Below, in pieces: positions 1 to 7,669 of a DNA stretch of 7,669 bases. Under the pieces are notes generated by a model that saw only the letters and a list, made by a program, of their open reading frames with translations, was not told the origin of the DNA and did not search any database. This DNA comes from Pseudomonadota bacterium (GTDB lineage: Bacteria; Myxococcota; Myxococcia; Myxococcales; Myxococcaceae), in NCBI GenBank assembly GCA_023424585.1, contig JAFADT010000404.1, positions 1 through 7,669 on the forward strand. Reading direction: 5' to 3'. Made by a program: the position numbers and the translations under genes. Each line of letters starts with the position of its first letter. Position 1 is the stretch's first letter.

Positions 1-1
1 G

Positions 2-32
2 TTGACAGCCTTACAGGCAAGCAGCTTCTAAT
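2..32 (+). promoter_or_regulatory. candidate sigma-70-type promoter upstream of aceB
   Basis: A perfect TTGACA (2-7) is followed 19 bases later by TCTAAT (27-32), which matches five of six positions of the -10 consensus. The surrounding bases are clearly less G+C-rich than the rest of the window, as expected near a promoter. The spacer is two bases longer than ideal, so the match may be fortuitous. If real, the transcript would start near base 40 and give aceB a leader of about 80 bases. The left edge of the window hides any upstream operator. Confidence 0.42.
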
Positions 33-117
33 TCACCAAGGCTTCACATCCCATGAGGGTGGAGACATCTTTCAGCCCGTTGAGCCGCTTTTACAACGCA
101 TCTCGTCAGGAGCCGAC

Positions 118-1740
<1,623 letters not shown>

Positions 1741-1791
1741 CGCCGCCCAACCCGCTTCACCGAAGTCTCTTCCACCCTTCACCGCAAGCCC

Positions 1792-1797
1792 GAGGAG
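1792..1797 (+). promoter_or_regulatory. ribosome binding site of aceA
   Basis: GAGGAG lies seven bases before the ATG at 1805. It fixes the start of isocitrate lyase and shows that aceA is translated independently rather than by coupling to aceB. The 64-base gap (1741-1804) has no hairpin followed by a T-run, so cotranscription with aceB is likely. Confidence 0.75.
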
Positions 1798-1804
1798 TCC
1801 TGGC

Positions 1805-3091
<1,287 letters not shown>

Positions 3092-3128
3092 GCCGGGCGG
3101 ATCATCCCGAGGGTCGGTGAGGTGGGCG

Positions 3129-3191
3129 AGGCCGCGGCGTCCAGGGGGAAATTCCCCGGGATTCCGCGGCCTTCGCCGTTCGCGAGGCGAA
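3129..3191 (+). repeat. nested inverted repeat and adjoining hairpin downstream of aceA
   Basis: AGGCCGCGG (3129-3137) pairs perfectly with CCGCGGCCT (3164-3172), a nine-base stem. Inside its 26-base loop is a second dyad, GGGGAAATTCCCC (3145-3157). Directly adjoining is TTCGCC (3172-3177) pairing with GGCGAA (3186-3191) across an eight-base loop. No T-run follows either hairpin. This could be a 3' stabilising structure or a U-less terminator for aceBA. It shares one base between stems, so the two hairpins cannot both be fully formed. Confidence 0.5.
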
Positions 3192-3239
3192 AGAGGCAAC
3201 TTCCCGGAGGCCGGGGCGATAATGGGGGAGAACGAACTT

Positions 3240-3294
3240 GAAGCCCCACAGGCGCGCCTTCGGGAGTGCCGCTCGGTTGACCGGGGCCTTTTTT
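3240..3294 (+). terminator. possible weak intrinsic terminator or attenuator
   Basis: AAGCCCC (3241-3247) can pair with GGGG, then CTT (3283-3290) if C3287 is bulged out, and six T residues (3289-3294) follow at once. The loop is long (about 35 bases) and the stem imperfect, so this is a weak call. It would sit immediately ahead of the ribosome binding site of the gene at 3308, so it might end aceBA readthrough or attenuate the small gene. Confidence 0.25.
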
Positions 3295-3297
3295 GAC

Positions 3298-3302
3298 GGG
3301 AG
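3298..3302 (+). promoter_or_regulatory. ribosome binding site deciding the start at 3308
   Basis: GGGAG lies five bases before the ATG at 3308. An in-frame TTG at 3293 would extend the protein by five residues but would place this site inside the coding region, so ATG 3308 is preferred. Confidence 0.7.
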
Positions 3303-3307
3303 CCGCC

Positions 3308-3721
3308 ATGAACCGCATCACGTCCCTCTCCGGTCCGCGGGTGCAGCCTGCCACGACGAACACGACCTCCTCCGTGGCGGGCAGCCGCTTCGGCTCGCTG
3401 CTGTCGGGCGCGACCGCGCAGCAGCCGAAGGCGGGCGCGCAGCTGACGGGCGGCTCGGTGGTGTCGTCGGCGCTGGCGCAGCTGGGGGCCGCGCCGCACG
3501 GCTCGCTGCTGGGCACCTACACCGCGGGCGCCACCTCCACGCCGGTGAACGTCTCGGGCAACCAGGCCCAGCAGCAGCAGGCCGCGACGTCGCAGGCGGG
3601 CGCGGAGCCCAAGAGCGAGGAGCTGCAGGCGCTGGAGGAGCTGGCCACCATGTCCGCGGTGTCCATGTCCCAGTCCATCCTGCACATGGGTGGCATGAAG
3701 CTGGACCTGGAGCGCGAGTAG
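3308..3721 (+). CDS. hypothetical protein, 137 residues, low-complexity
   Basis: I do not recognise a family. The reading is supported by consistent G/C at codon third positions, a good ribosome binding site and a strong terminator 42 bases after the stop. The protein is rich in Ala, Gly, Ser, Thr and Gln, with a QAQQQQAA stretch (86-93), and it has no signal peptide or membrane span. Residues 1-100 look disordered. From about 102 to 137 (starting SEELQALEELATM) the sequence should form an amphipathic helix and ends in a methionine-rich segment, SILHMGGMKLDLERE. That pattern, a flexible body with one conserved-looking C-terminal helix, suits a small structural, secreted or partner-binding protein, but this is only inference. 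It lies 216 bases after aceA and is probably its own transcription unit. Confidence 0.75.
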   Translation: MNRITSLSGPRVQPATTNTTSSVAGSRFGSLLSGATAQQPKAGAQLTGGSVVSSALAQLGAAPHGSLLGTYTAGATSTPVNVSGNQAQQQQAATSQAGAEPKSEELQALEELATMSAVSMSQSILHMGGMKLDLERE

Positions 3722-3762
3722 CCCCGCGCCTCCGGCCGTTCTGCATCCCCTGACTTCACGTG

Positions 3763-3790
3763 AGCCCTGGGGGAGACCTCAGGGCTTTTT
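3763..3790 (+). terminator. intrinsic terminator of the gene at 3308-3721
   Basis: AGCCCTG (3763-3769) pairs with CAGGGCT (3780-3786). The stem extends inward through a G-U and two G-C pairs to a GAGA tetraloop (3773-3776), giving about ten pairs, and a run of five T (3786-3790) follows. This is a textbook rho-independent terminator for + strand transcription. The stop codon of the converging - strand gene (3779-3781) lies inside it. Read on the - strand the hairpin has no T-run after it, so it works mainly in one direction. Confidence 0.88.
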
Positions 3791-4024
3791 CTTGTCGCTG
3801 TCGTCGCTGTACTTGTCGCGGATGCCGGCGTGCCGGTGCCGCGTGTCGTTCCACGGCTGATCCACGTCGGTGCGCTGCCCGCCGTTCTGCCCGGTGACGT
3901 CGTTGAGCTCCTCGGCGCGGCCCTCGGCGGGCACCTGGTCGCCGTGCTCGTCCGGGTCCTTCTGCTTGCGGGGGTCCAGCGGGATGCCGGCGCTCTTCTT
4001 GAGGTATTCGTCCTTGGGGTCCAT
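3779..4024 (-). CDS. small hydrophilic protein, 81 residues, unknown function
   Basis: The product begins MDPKDEYLKKSAGIPLDPRK and is extremely hydrophilic and charged (Asp, Lys, Arg, Gln, Asn), with hardly any hydrophobic core. It ends in a lysine tail (SDDSDKKKP, 73-81). It is probably an intrinsically disordered cytosolic protein, and I recognise no family. Codon third positions are nearly all G or C, which supports real coding. The ATG at 4024 was chosen because a strong AGGGAGGA site lies eight bases upstream. A TTG nine codons further up would bury that site. It is the last gene of a - strand series and converges on the terminator of the + strand gene. A 16-base dyad (4038-4053) overlaps its ribosome binding site and may control it. 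Confidence 0.7.
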   Translation of the reverse strand: MDPKDEYLKKSAGIPLDPRKQKDPDEHGDQVPAEGRAEELNDVTGQNGGQRTDVDQPWNDTRHRHAGIRDKYSDDSDKKKP

Positions 4025-4032
4025 GCCGTCAT

Positions 4033-4039
4033 TCCTCCC
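4033..4039 (-). promoter_or_regulatory. ribosome binding site of the 81-residue protein
   Basis: On the - strand GGGAGGA lies eight bases before the ATG at 4024. An out-of-frame ATG sits directly against the site with no spacer and is unlikely to be used. The site decides the start and overlaps the inverted repeat at 4038-4053. Confidence 0.7.
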
Positions 4040-4053
4040 TTGAGCCCTCAAGG
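4038..4053 (-). repeat. perfect 7-base inverted repeat over a ribosome binding site
   Basis: CCTTGAG and CTCAAGG are separated by two bases, a compact dyad. As RNA it folds into a six-pair stem with a GGGC loop whose 3' arm runs into the GGGAGGA site of the 81-residue gene. As DNA it could be an operator for a dimeric regulator. The sequence alone does not decide between these. Confidence 0.6.
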
Positions 4054-4105
4054 TGGTGACGGGGCGCCGCGCCGGGAGCGGCCGGGCGGCCGGGGGGACG
4101 CTTCC

Positions 4106-4441
4106 TCAGTTGAGGTACTTCGGCCTGGCGGGCGCGGCGGGGGGCTGGGCCTTCATCATCTCCAGGCCCTGGCGGGTGAGGACGAAGCGGACGACGCCGG
4201 AGCCGCGCTCGGTCTCGATCTCGGCCTCGAAGGCGGGCCCGGCGATGCCGCCCAGGGACACGTCCTTGCGCAGGTTGTTCACGCGGCCGGAGAGCAGATC
4301 GCCAGCCACCTCGCGCGAGCCCTCGCCGCGCGTGTACAGCTCGTAGGCGGCCTCGTGCAGCGTCATGGCCAGCGCCGGGGTGAGGGGCTGGGAGCTGAAG
4401 AGCACGGAGATGAGGAGCCAGTAAGGCGTCTGTTCAGCCAT
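4106..4441 (-). CDS. hypothetical protein, 111 residues
   Basis: I do not recognise a named family. The product starts MAEQTPYWLLISVLFSSQPL. The first 26 residues are hydrophobic enough to pack as a helix but lack the positive N-terminal residues of a signal peptide. Residues 27-95 mix helices (ALAMTLHEAAYELYTRGEG, SREVAGDLLSGRVNNLRKD) with likely beta strands (FEAEIETE, GVVRFVLT) ending QGLEMMK. The order helix-helix-strand-strand could be a small winged-helix or similar fold, but this is a guess. The tail is Pro/Ala-rich (PPAAPARPKYLN). The start lies 26 bases after the stop of the radical SAM gene on the same strand, with no clear ribosome binding site of its own, so translation may be coupled to that gene. 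The pair is probably cotranscribed. G/C-ending codons support real coding. Confidence 0.8.
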   Translation of the reverse strand: MAEQTPYWLLISVLFSSQPLTPALAMTLHEAAYELYTRGEGSREVAGDLLSGRVNNLRKDVSLGGIAGPAFEAEIETERGSGVVRFVLTRQGLEMMKAQPPAAPARPKYLN

Positions 4442-4467
4442 CGCGCGGGGCAGTGTAACGGGTGCGG

Positions 4468-5754
4468 CTAGCGGGCGCGCGGCTGTCTGCGGGAGGCGAT
4501 GGCCTCCGCGAGCACGCCCTGGGCCTTCCAGTGGCCATACAGGCGGCCCTGGGACGCGAGGAAGTCCAGCCGCTGCCGGGTGCGCGCGTCCAGGCGCCCG
4601 GGGGGCGCGTCGCGGAACGGCGTGCCGGGCAGCGGCATGAAGGTGTGGCCGTGCACGCGGGCGCCCAGGTCGGACAGGCGCTGCATGAGGTCCAGGGTGG
4701 CGTCCACGTCCGCGGGCTCTTCCCCCGGCAGGCCCAGGATGAAGTCCACGTTGGGCACGAAGCCGCCCTCCACCGCGAGCCGGGCGGCGCGCACCACGGT
4801 CTCCACGTCGTGGCCGCGCCGGGTGGCCTGGAGGATGCGTTCGGAGCCGGACTGGCCGCCGATGATGAGGTTGTCGTTGGCCACGTAGCGCTTGAGCAGC
4901 GCCAGGGCCTCCGGCGTGACGTGCTCCGGGCGCACCTCCGAGGGGAAGGTGCCGTAGTAGACGCGCCCGTCCGGGGCCATGGCCTCCGTCACGGCGACGA
5001 GCAGCGCCTCCACGGCGGCCAGGTTCACGGTCTCGTCGGCGGTGCCGTAGGACAGGGACGTGGGGGTGATGAAGCGCAGGTCGCGCCGGCCCATGCGGCG
5101 CAGCTCGCGGGCCCAGTGGGCGATGTTGGCGATGGTGCGGTGGCGGAAGCGCGCCTTGGACATGAAGGGCGTCTGGCAGAAGCGGCACGCGTAGATGCAG
5201 CCGCGGGTGATCTCGATGGCGCCGTACTTCACGTGCTTCACGGCGAACGGCGGGAAGTCGTCCAGGCGCACGCCCTCGCCGTGGCCGCGCTGCACGAGCT
5301 TGCCGTCCTCGAGGTGCGCGGTGCCGTGCGTGGCGCGCGGGTCCTCGCCCTTGAGGACGCGGGCGAGGATGGCGCGCAGGGTGTGCTCGCCCTCGCCCAC
5401 GGCGACGAGGTCGAAGCCGGCCTGGAGCGTCTGGAGCGTCTCCGCGGTGGCGTGCACGCCGCCCGCGATGCAGAGGACGTCGCGGCCCTCCAGCCGCTCG
5501 CGCACCCACGTGAGCTCCTCCACGGAGGGGCCGAAGCTGGCGGAGTAGAAGGACCACGCGGCGACGACGGTGTCGCCCACGTCCACGCGCGCGCGCAGGG
5601 TGTCCAGCAGGGCCTCGCGGCTGCGAGGGAAGTGCAGCGACACGTCCGCGAGCGCGGGGTCCGCCTCCACGGCGCCGGCGAGCACGGTGAAGGCGTACTT
5701 GCCGGGGTACTGGTAGCTCAGGACGAGCGAGACCTTGCGAGGCGTCTGCGACAT
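4468..5754 (-). CDS. B12-binding domain/radical SAM domain protein (MJ_1487-like)
   Basis: This 428-residue protein has an N-terminal Rossmann-type cobalamin-binding-like domain (about 5-125). It carries AGGVHATAETLQTLQAGFDL...GEGE (97-123), typical of B12-binding radical SAM proteins. The classical DxHxxG histidine motif is absent, as in many members. The radical SAM core (about 178-385) carries ITRGCIYACRFC with Cys186, Cys190 and Cys193, which should hold the [4Fe-4S] cluster that cleaves S-adenosylmethionine. IIGGQSGSERIL (297-308) and VDFILGLPGEEP (336-347) are further core motifs. The opening LVLSYQYPGKYAFTVLAGAVE resembles the TIGR04013 family, whose reaction is unknown; methylation or another radical modification is possible. 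ATG 5754 was chosen because the family-like sequence starts here and upstream codons look non-coding; its ribosome binding site is weak. Two small genes follow, and the toxin-immunity pair lies upstream. Confidence 0.92.
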   Translation of the reverse strand: MSQTPRKVSLVLSYQYPGKYAFTVLAGAVEADPALADVSLHFPRSREALLDTLRARVDVGDTVVAAWSFYSASFGPSVEELTWVRERLEGRDVLCIAGGVHATAETLQTLQAGFDLVAVGEGEHTLRAILARVLKGEDPRATHGTAHLEDGKLVQRGHGEGVRLDDFPPFAVKHVKYGAIEITRGCIYACRFCQTPFMSKARFRHRTIANIAHWARELRRMGRRDLRFITPTSLSYGTADETVNLAAVEALLVAVTEAMAPDGRVYYGTFPSEVRPEHVTPEALALLKRYVANDNLIIGGQSGSERILQATRRGHDVETVVRAARLAVEGGFVPNVDFILGLPGEEPADVDATLDLMQRLSDLGARVHGHTFMPLPGTPFRDAPPGRLDARTRQRLDFLASQGRLYGHWKAQGVLAEAIASRRQPRAR

Positions 5755-5815
5755 GGCTGCCGGGGATGATGCCACAGGGCCCGCGCCCGGCGGGGCACGC
5801 CTGCCCGGCGCGCGG

Positions 5816-6733
5816 TCAGAGGAAGCGGCGCTCCCACAGGCGGACCTCGGCTTCGGTGAAGAAGCCCCATTCCCCTGAGTGCGCGTAGAGCCACGGCTCC
5901 AGCACGCGGGCCAGCTCGCGGTACGCGGGCAGCGTGTCACCGGCTTCCAGGTCCCCGGCTTCGGGAACCGGCCCCAACGATACCAGGGCACGGTCCGGAG
6001 ACAGCGCTTCGACCTGGGTTGATGGGGAGCGCAGCCGGGAGCGCAGGCCCTCCACGCCACCCAGTTCAGTCAGGACCGGCGGGCCCAGGAACGTGAGCCA
6101 CGCGGGGGGACGGAGCTTCGTGCCCAGGTACAGGGACAGCTCACGCGACCGAGGCAGATCGAAGCCCGGATGGCGCCGGGTCACTTCACGCAGGCGAGGC
6201 GTGAGGGTCTGGGGCCAGGTGCCCAGTTCGAGCGAGAGCCCCGCGTGCCCCGAGTTCCAGGGCAGCTCACGCCCCAGGTCGATGGCCAAGGCGCGGATCC
6301 ACTCTGGCCCGCGCTCGTCCAGGAACTCGGTGGGCAACCAGAACTCAGCCGCGCAGGCGTTCTCGGGATAATCCCGACGAAGGCGGACCGACCCACTCCC
6401 CCTTCCGTGATACCGGAAAGCAGCTCCTGTCACAGAGTGAGACAGCTCGGTCACCTCGATGAAGCAGGAGGAGCCCAGAATCCTCTTGCGCAAGTCGGCC
6501 TCGCCACTTGCATCCAGCTCCGGCCAGTCCCCCGTGTAACAGTCCCAATACCAACGCAGGCGCATCGGTTCGATGGCCTGGCGGTAGCGTTCCAGGGAAC
6601 GCCACAGGGCAGGGGCGAACTCGTCATGAGGGGCGCGCAGGTAGAAGGCGATGCTCACGCCTTCCCTCAAGAAGACGACGGACTCGCCCTCGATCTCCAT
6701 CCCTTCCCGAAGCCTTGGCACCCGCCCGCTCAT
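5816..6733 (-). CDS. DUF3396/TsiV-type immunity protein
   Basis: This 305-residue protein has no signal peptide and should be cytosolic. Family-like features are the aromatic WYWDCYTGDW (61-70), the block AEFWLPTEFLDERGPEWIRALAIDLG (129-154), LPWNSGHAGLSLE (157-169), LGTKLRPPAWLTFLGPPVLTELGG (203-226) and YRELARVLEPWLY (271-283). These match the DUF3396 family, annotated as type VI immunity protein (TsiV), which neutralises nuclease effectors. Its ATG overlaps the toxin stop as ATGA, so the two are translationally coupled, and the toxin sequence just upstream provides GGGAG (6741-6745) seven bases before the start. An internal ATG at codon 12 is a weaker alternative. Many codons end in A or T (for example around residues 100-123, with AGG, GGA, GCT and TAT), unlike the neighbouring genes, hinting at horizontal transfer. 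The role is firm by family; that it inhibits this particular toxin is inferred from the arrangement. Confidence 0.92.
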   Translation of the reverse strand: MSGRVPRLREGMEIEGESVVFLREGVSIAFYLRAPHDEFAPALWRSLERYRQAIEPMRLRWYWDCYTGDWPELDASGEADLRKRILGSSCFIEVTELSHSVTGAAFRYHGRGSGSVRLRRDYPENACAAEFWLPTEFLDERGPEWIRALAIDLGRELPWNSGHAGLSLELGTWPQTLTPRLREVTRRHPGFDLPRSRELSLYLGTKLRPPAWLTFLGPPVLTELGGVEGLRSRLRSPSTQVEALSPDRALVSLGPVPEAGDLEAGDTLPAYRELARVLEPWLYAHSGEWGFFTEAEVRLWERRFL

Positions 6734-7542
6734 CGTTCGACTCCCATATTGGGGGAAACAAGGCGTGGAGTCTGCTCACTCGACAGGAGTTCTTGGTACA
6801 CCGCATTCTGCGGCTTGTCCGCGAAGGGGCTCCCTTCAGGGTAGATGTCCCATCGGGGCGGGTTGGTCACCGGGCACGGGAACTTGAAGTCGTAGATCCG
6901 CTGCACCTTCAGCGGGTTCCCCAAGGCGTGCAGCACCACGTCCGGCGCGATGGTCCCCATCAGCAGGAAGAACTGTCCCGCGGCCAGCCAGCGAGCCACC
7001 TCCTCCGGCTCCAACCACCGCGTTTGGCCCGTCTTCGCATCCCTCAGGTAGCGCGGCTCCAGGCTGAACCGTCCCGCCTCCGTGACGCCCAGTTGCTCCT
7101 GCACGCATGCCAGCGCCGCAGCGTGCTTCGCGTTCCCCAGCAGCACGGCCCGTTTCACCGTCCGCCCGTTCGCATCCACCACCCGCTCCTCGCAGATTTG
7201 GCGATTCGTCCGCTGCCCGGGCCCCAACATCCGCTCGTTCACCTCGTGGTTCGCCCGCTTCGCGCACTCCACCAGCACGTGCTCGACGCGGGCCACCTCC
7301 GCCGCTTCCCACAGGCGCATCACCGCCGCGGCCTGACCTGCCCGGACCACCGCCCGCGACAGCCACGGCAGGACCGCGTCCTGTCCCACCTGCGAGGCAC
7401 AGGCCGGGTTGCGCAGGCATCCCGCTGTCGCGGAGTCCATCTCGATCTGAGAGTAGCCTCGCGGCGCTCGCATCTCCGAGCCCGCACACGCGGTCCACAA
7501 CAGGAGGCTGCACAGCCACCCCAACCCTCGGTGAGCAGTCAT
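6730..7542 (-). CDS. lipoprotein toxin with PD-(D/E)xK-type nuclease domain
   Basis: This 270-residue protein has an N-terminal signal sequence (1-18) with a lipobox-like LLLWTAC, giving a predicted lipidated Cys19. The residue at +2 is Ala, not Asp, which is compatible with outer-membrane sorting. A short linker follows. The region from about 90 contains a conserved-looking CAKRANHEVNERML block (93-106), Cys117, and FSLEPRYLRDAKTGQTRW (159-176). Near the end, APDVV (199-203; Pro200, Asp201) and IYDFKFPCP (216-224; Asp218, Lys220) give the PD...DxK pattern of PD-(D/E)xK nucleases. WDIYPEGSPF (231-240) and a Gln/Tyr helix (PQNAVYQELL) follow, ending LVSPNMGVER. A GAGGAGG site (7549-7555) lies six bases before the ATG. 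The immunity gene overlaps its stop. Exported lipoprotein plus cytosolic antidote recalls the SitA/SitI pairs of Myxococcus, which pass between cells by outer-membrane exchange. Nuclease activity, the target and the delivery route are inferred, and no PAAR, VgrG or Rhs part is present. Confidence 0.88.
   Translation of the reverse strand: MTAHRGLGWLCSLLLWTACAGSEMRAPRGYSQIEMDSATAGCLRNPACASQVGQDAVLPWLSRAVVRAGQAAAVMRLWEAAEVARVEHVLVECAKRANHEVNERMLGPGQRTNRQICEERVVDANGRTVKRAVLLGNAKHAAALACVQEQLGVTEAGRFSLEPRYLRDAKTGQTRWLEPEEVARWLAAGQFFLLMGTIAPDVVLHALGNPLKVQRIYDFKFPCPVTNPPRWDIYPEGSPFADKPQNAVYQELLSSEQTPRLVSPNMGVER
6741..6745 (-). promoter_or_regulatory. ribosome binding site of the immunity gene, inside the toxin gene
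   Basis: GGGAG on the - strand lies within the last codons of the toxin gene and seven bases before the immunity ATG at 6733. Together with the ATGA overlap it should keep antidote translation tied to toxin translation. Confidence 0.7.
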
Positions 7543-7548
7543 GCCGAG

Positions 7549-7555
7549 CCTCCTC
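7549..7555 (-). promoter_or_regulatory. ribosome binding site of the toxin gene
   Basis: GAGGAGG on the - strand, six bases from the ATG at 7542, is among the strongest sites in the window and confirms the start at the signal peptide. Confidence 0.75.
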
Positions 7556-7669
7556 GCACGGAAGCGCGGGCGCCTTCCATCCGTAACCTGCGGCCCCGGC
7601 CTTGATGCTTGGCGGAGGCAGCGCTCGCGTCTAACGTGCGCCCCGCCGACGGTGCCTCGCGGGAGTCCG
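7556..7669. other. upstream region of the toxin gene, cut by the window edge
   Basis: No gene is visible in these 114 bases. The toxin promoter should lie here or beyond the edge, but no convincing -35/-10 pair reads toward the toxin. On the + strand a weak TTGGCG (7609-7614) and TCTAAC (7630-7635), 15 bases apart, might serve a divergent gene outside the window; the short spacer makes this doubtful. Confidence 0.35.

Larger units (their letters stand above)
3092..3307 (+). other. structured intergenic region after aceA
   Basis: This 216-base gap has no convincing gene. It holds, in order: a nested inverted repeat (3129-3172), a second small hairpin (TTCGCC 3172-3177 with GGCGAA 3186-3191), a -10-like GATAAT (3218-3223) without a good -35, a 24-codon reading frame (3222-3296), and a run of six T (3289-3294) behind an imperfect stem. 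The ribosome binding site of the next gene closes it. Any or all of these could end the aceBA transcript or control the small gene that follows. Confidence 0.6.

Noticed and set aside
3517..4032. 171-codon - strand frame starting just after GGGAGGA at 4032
   Set aside because: Its ATG abuts the ribosome binding site with no spacer, its translation is Thr/Arg/Ser/Pro-rich, and it runs through the terminator into the opposite gene. The 81-codon frame has G/C-ending codons and correct spacing.
4442..5557. Upstream extension of the 111-residue protein through the radical SAM gene
   Set aside because: The extension is an Arg/Pro/His-rich shadow in the wrong frame of the radical SAM gene. The plausible protein begins at the ATG at 4441.
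4462..5769. 435-codon open frame on the + strand opposite the radical SAM gene
   Set aside because: Composition is Val/Ala/Gly/His/Arg-rich without motifs, while the - strand frame has the CxxxCxxC cluster motif and a coherent fold.
5793..5806. Hairpin GGGCA-CGCC-TGCCC between the immunity and radical SAM genes as a terminator
   Set aside because: The stem is only five pairs and no T-run follows on either strand, so it does not show that the immunity transcript ends before the radical SAM gene.
5755..6060. Upstream extension of the radical SAM frame to an ATG near 6060
   Set aside because: The added 102 residues overlap the immunity gene in another frame, are Arg/Pro/Ala/Ser-rich and bear no relation to the family, whose N-terminus fits the start at 5754.
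6508..7605. 365-codon open frame on the + strand across the toxin gene
   Set aside because: Arg/Pro/Ser-rich translation typical of a GC shadow; it crosses the toxin-immunity boundary, and both - strand genes have strong ribosome binding sites and family features.

Overview
The window reads as chromosomal DNA from a fruiting myxobacterium of the Myxococcus/Corallococcus group. This is inferred from the very high G+C content, the almost exclusive use of G- or C-ending codons in the housekeeping genes, and a lipoprotein toxin plus DUF3396 immunity pair of a kind common in that group. No rRNA or marker gene fixes the genus.

The left part (1-3091, + strand) is a two-gene glyoxylate-shunt unit. 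Malate synthase A (aceB) and isocitrate lyase (aceA) are 64 bases apart, each with a strong ribosome binding site, behind a promoter-like sequence at the very start of the window. Together they let cells bypass the CO2-releasing steps of the TCA cycle and build C4 acids from acetyl-CoA, the main product of lipid and some amino acid breakdown. No aceK or iclR-type regulator is visible here.

The centre (3092-4441) holds a structured 216-base gap, then a small + strand gene for a 137-residue protein of unknown function that ends in a clear intrinsic terminator (3763-3790). Facing it are two small - strand genes: a very hydrophilic 81-residue protein and a 111-residue protein. The right-hand side is entirely on the - strand and reads right to left: lipoprotein toxin (7542-6730), DUF3396/TsiV-type immunity protein (6733-5816, ATGA overlap with the toxin), a B12-binding/radical SAM protein (5754-4468), the 111-residue protein (4441-4106) and the 81-residue protein (4024-3779).

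The most interesting unit is the toxin-immunity pair. The toxin has a signal peptide with a lipobox and a C-terminal domain carrying a PD...DFK pattern of the PD-(D/E)xK nuclease fold. The partner has no signal peptide and belongs to the family that protects cells against nuclease effectors. An exported nuclease with a cytosolic antidote suggests a weapon passed between kin cells, either by outer-membrane exchange as with the Myxococcus Sit toxins or by another secretion route. The immunity gene also shows many A/T-ending codons, unlike its neighbours, consistent with later acquisition.
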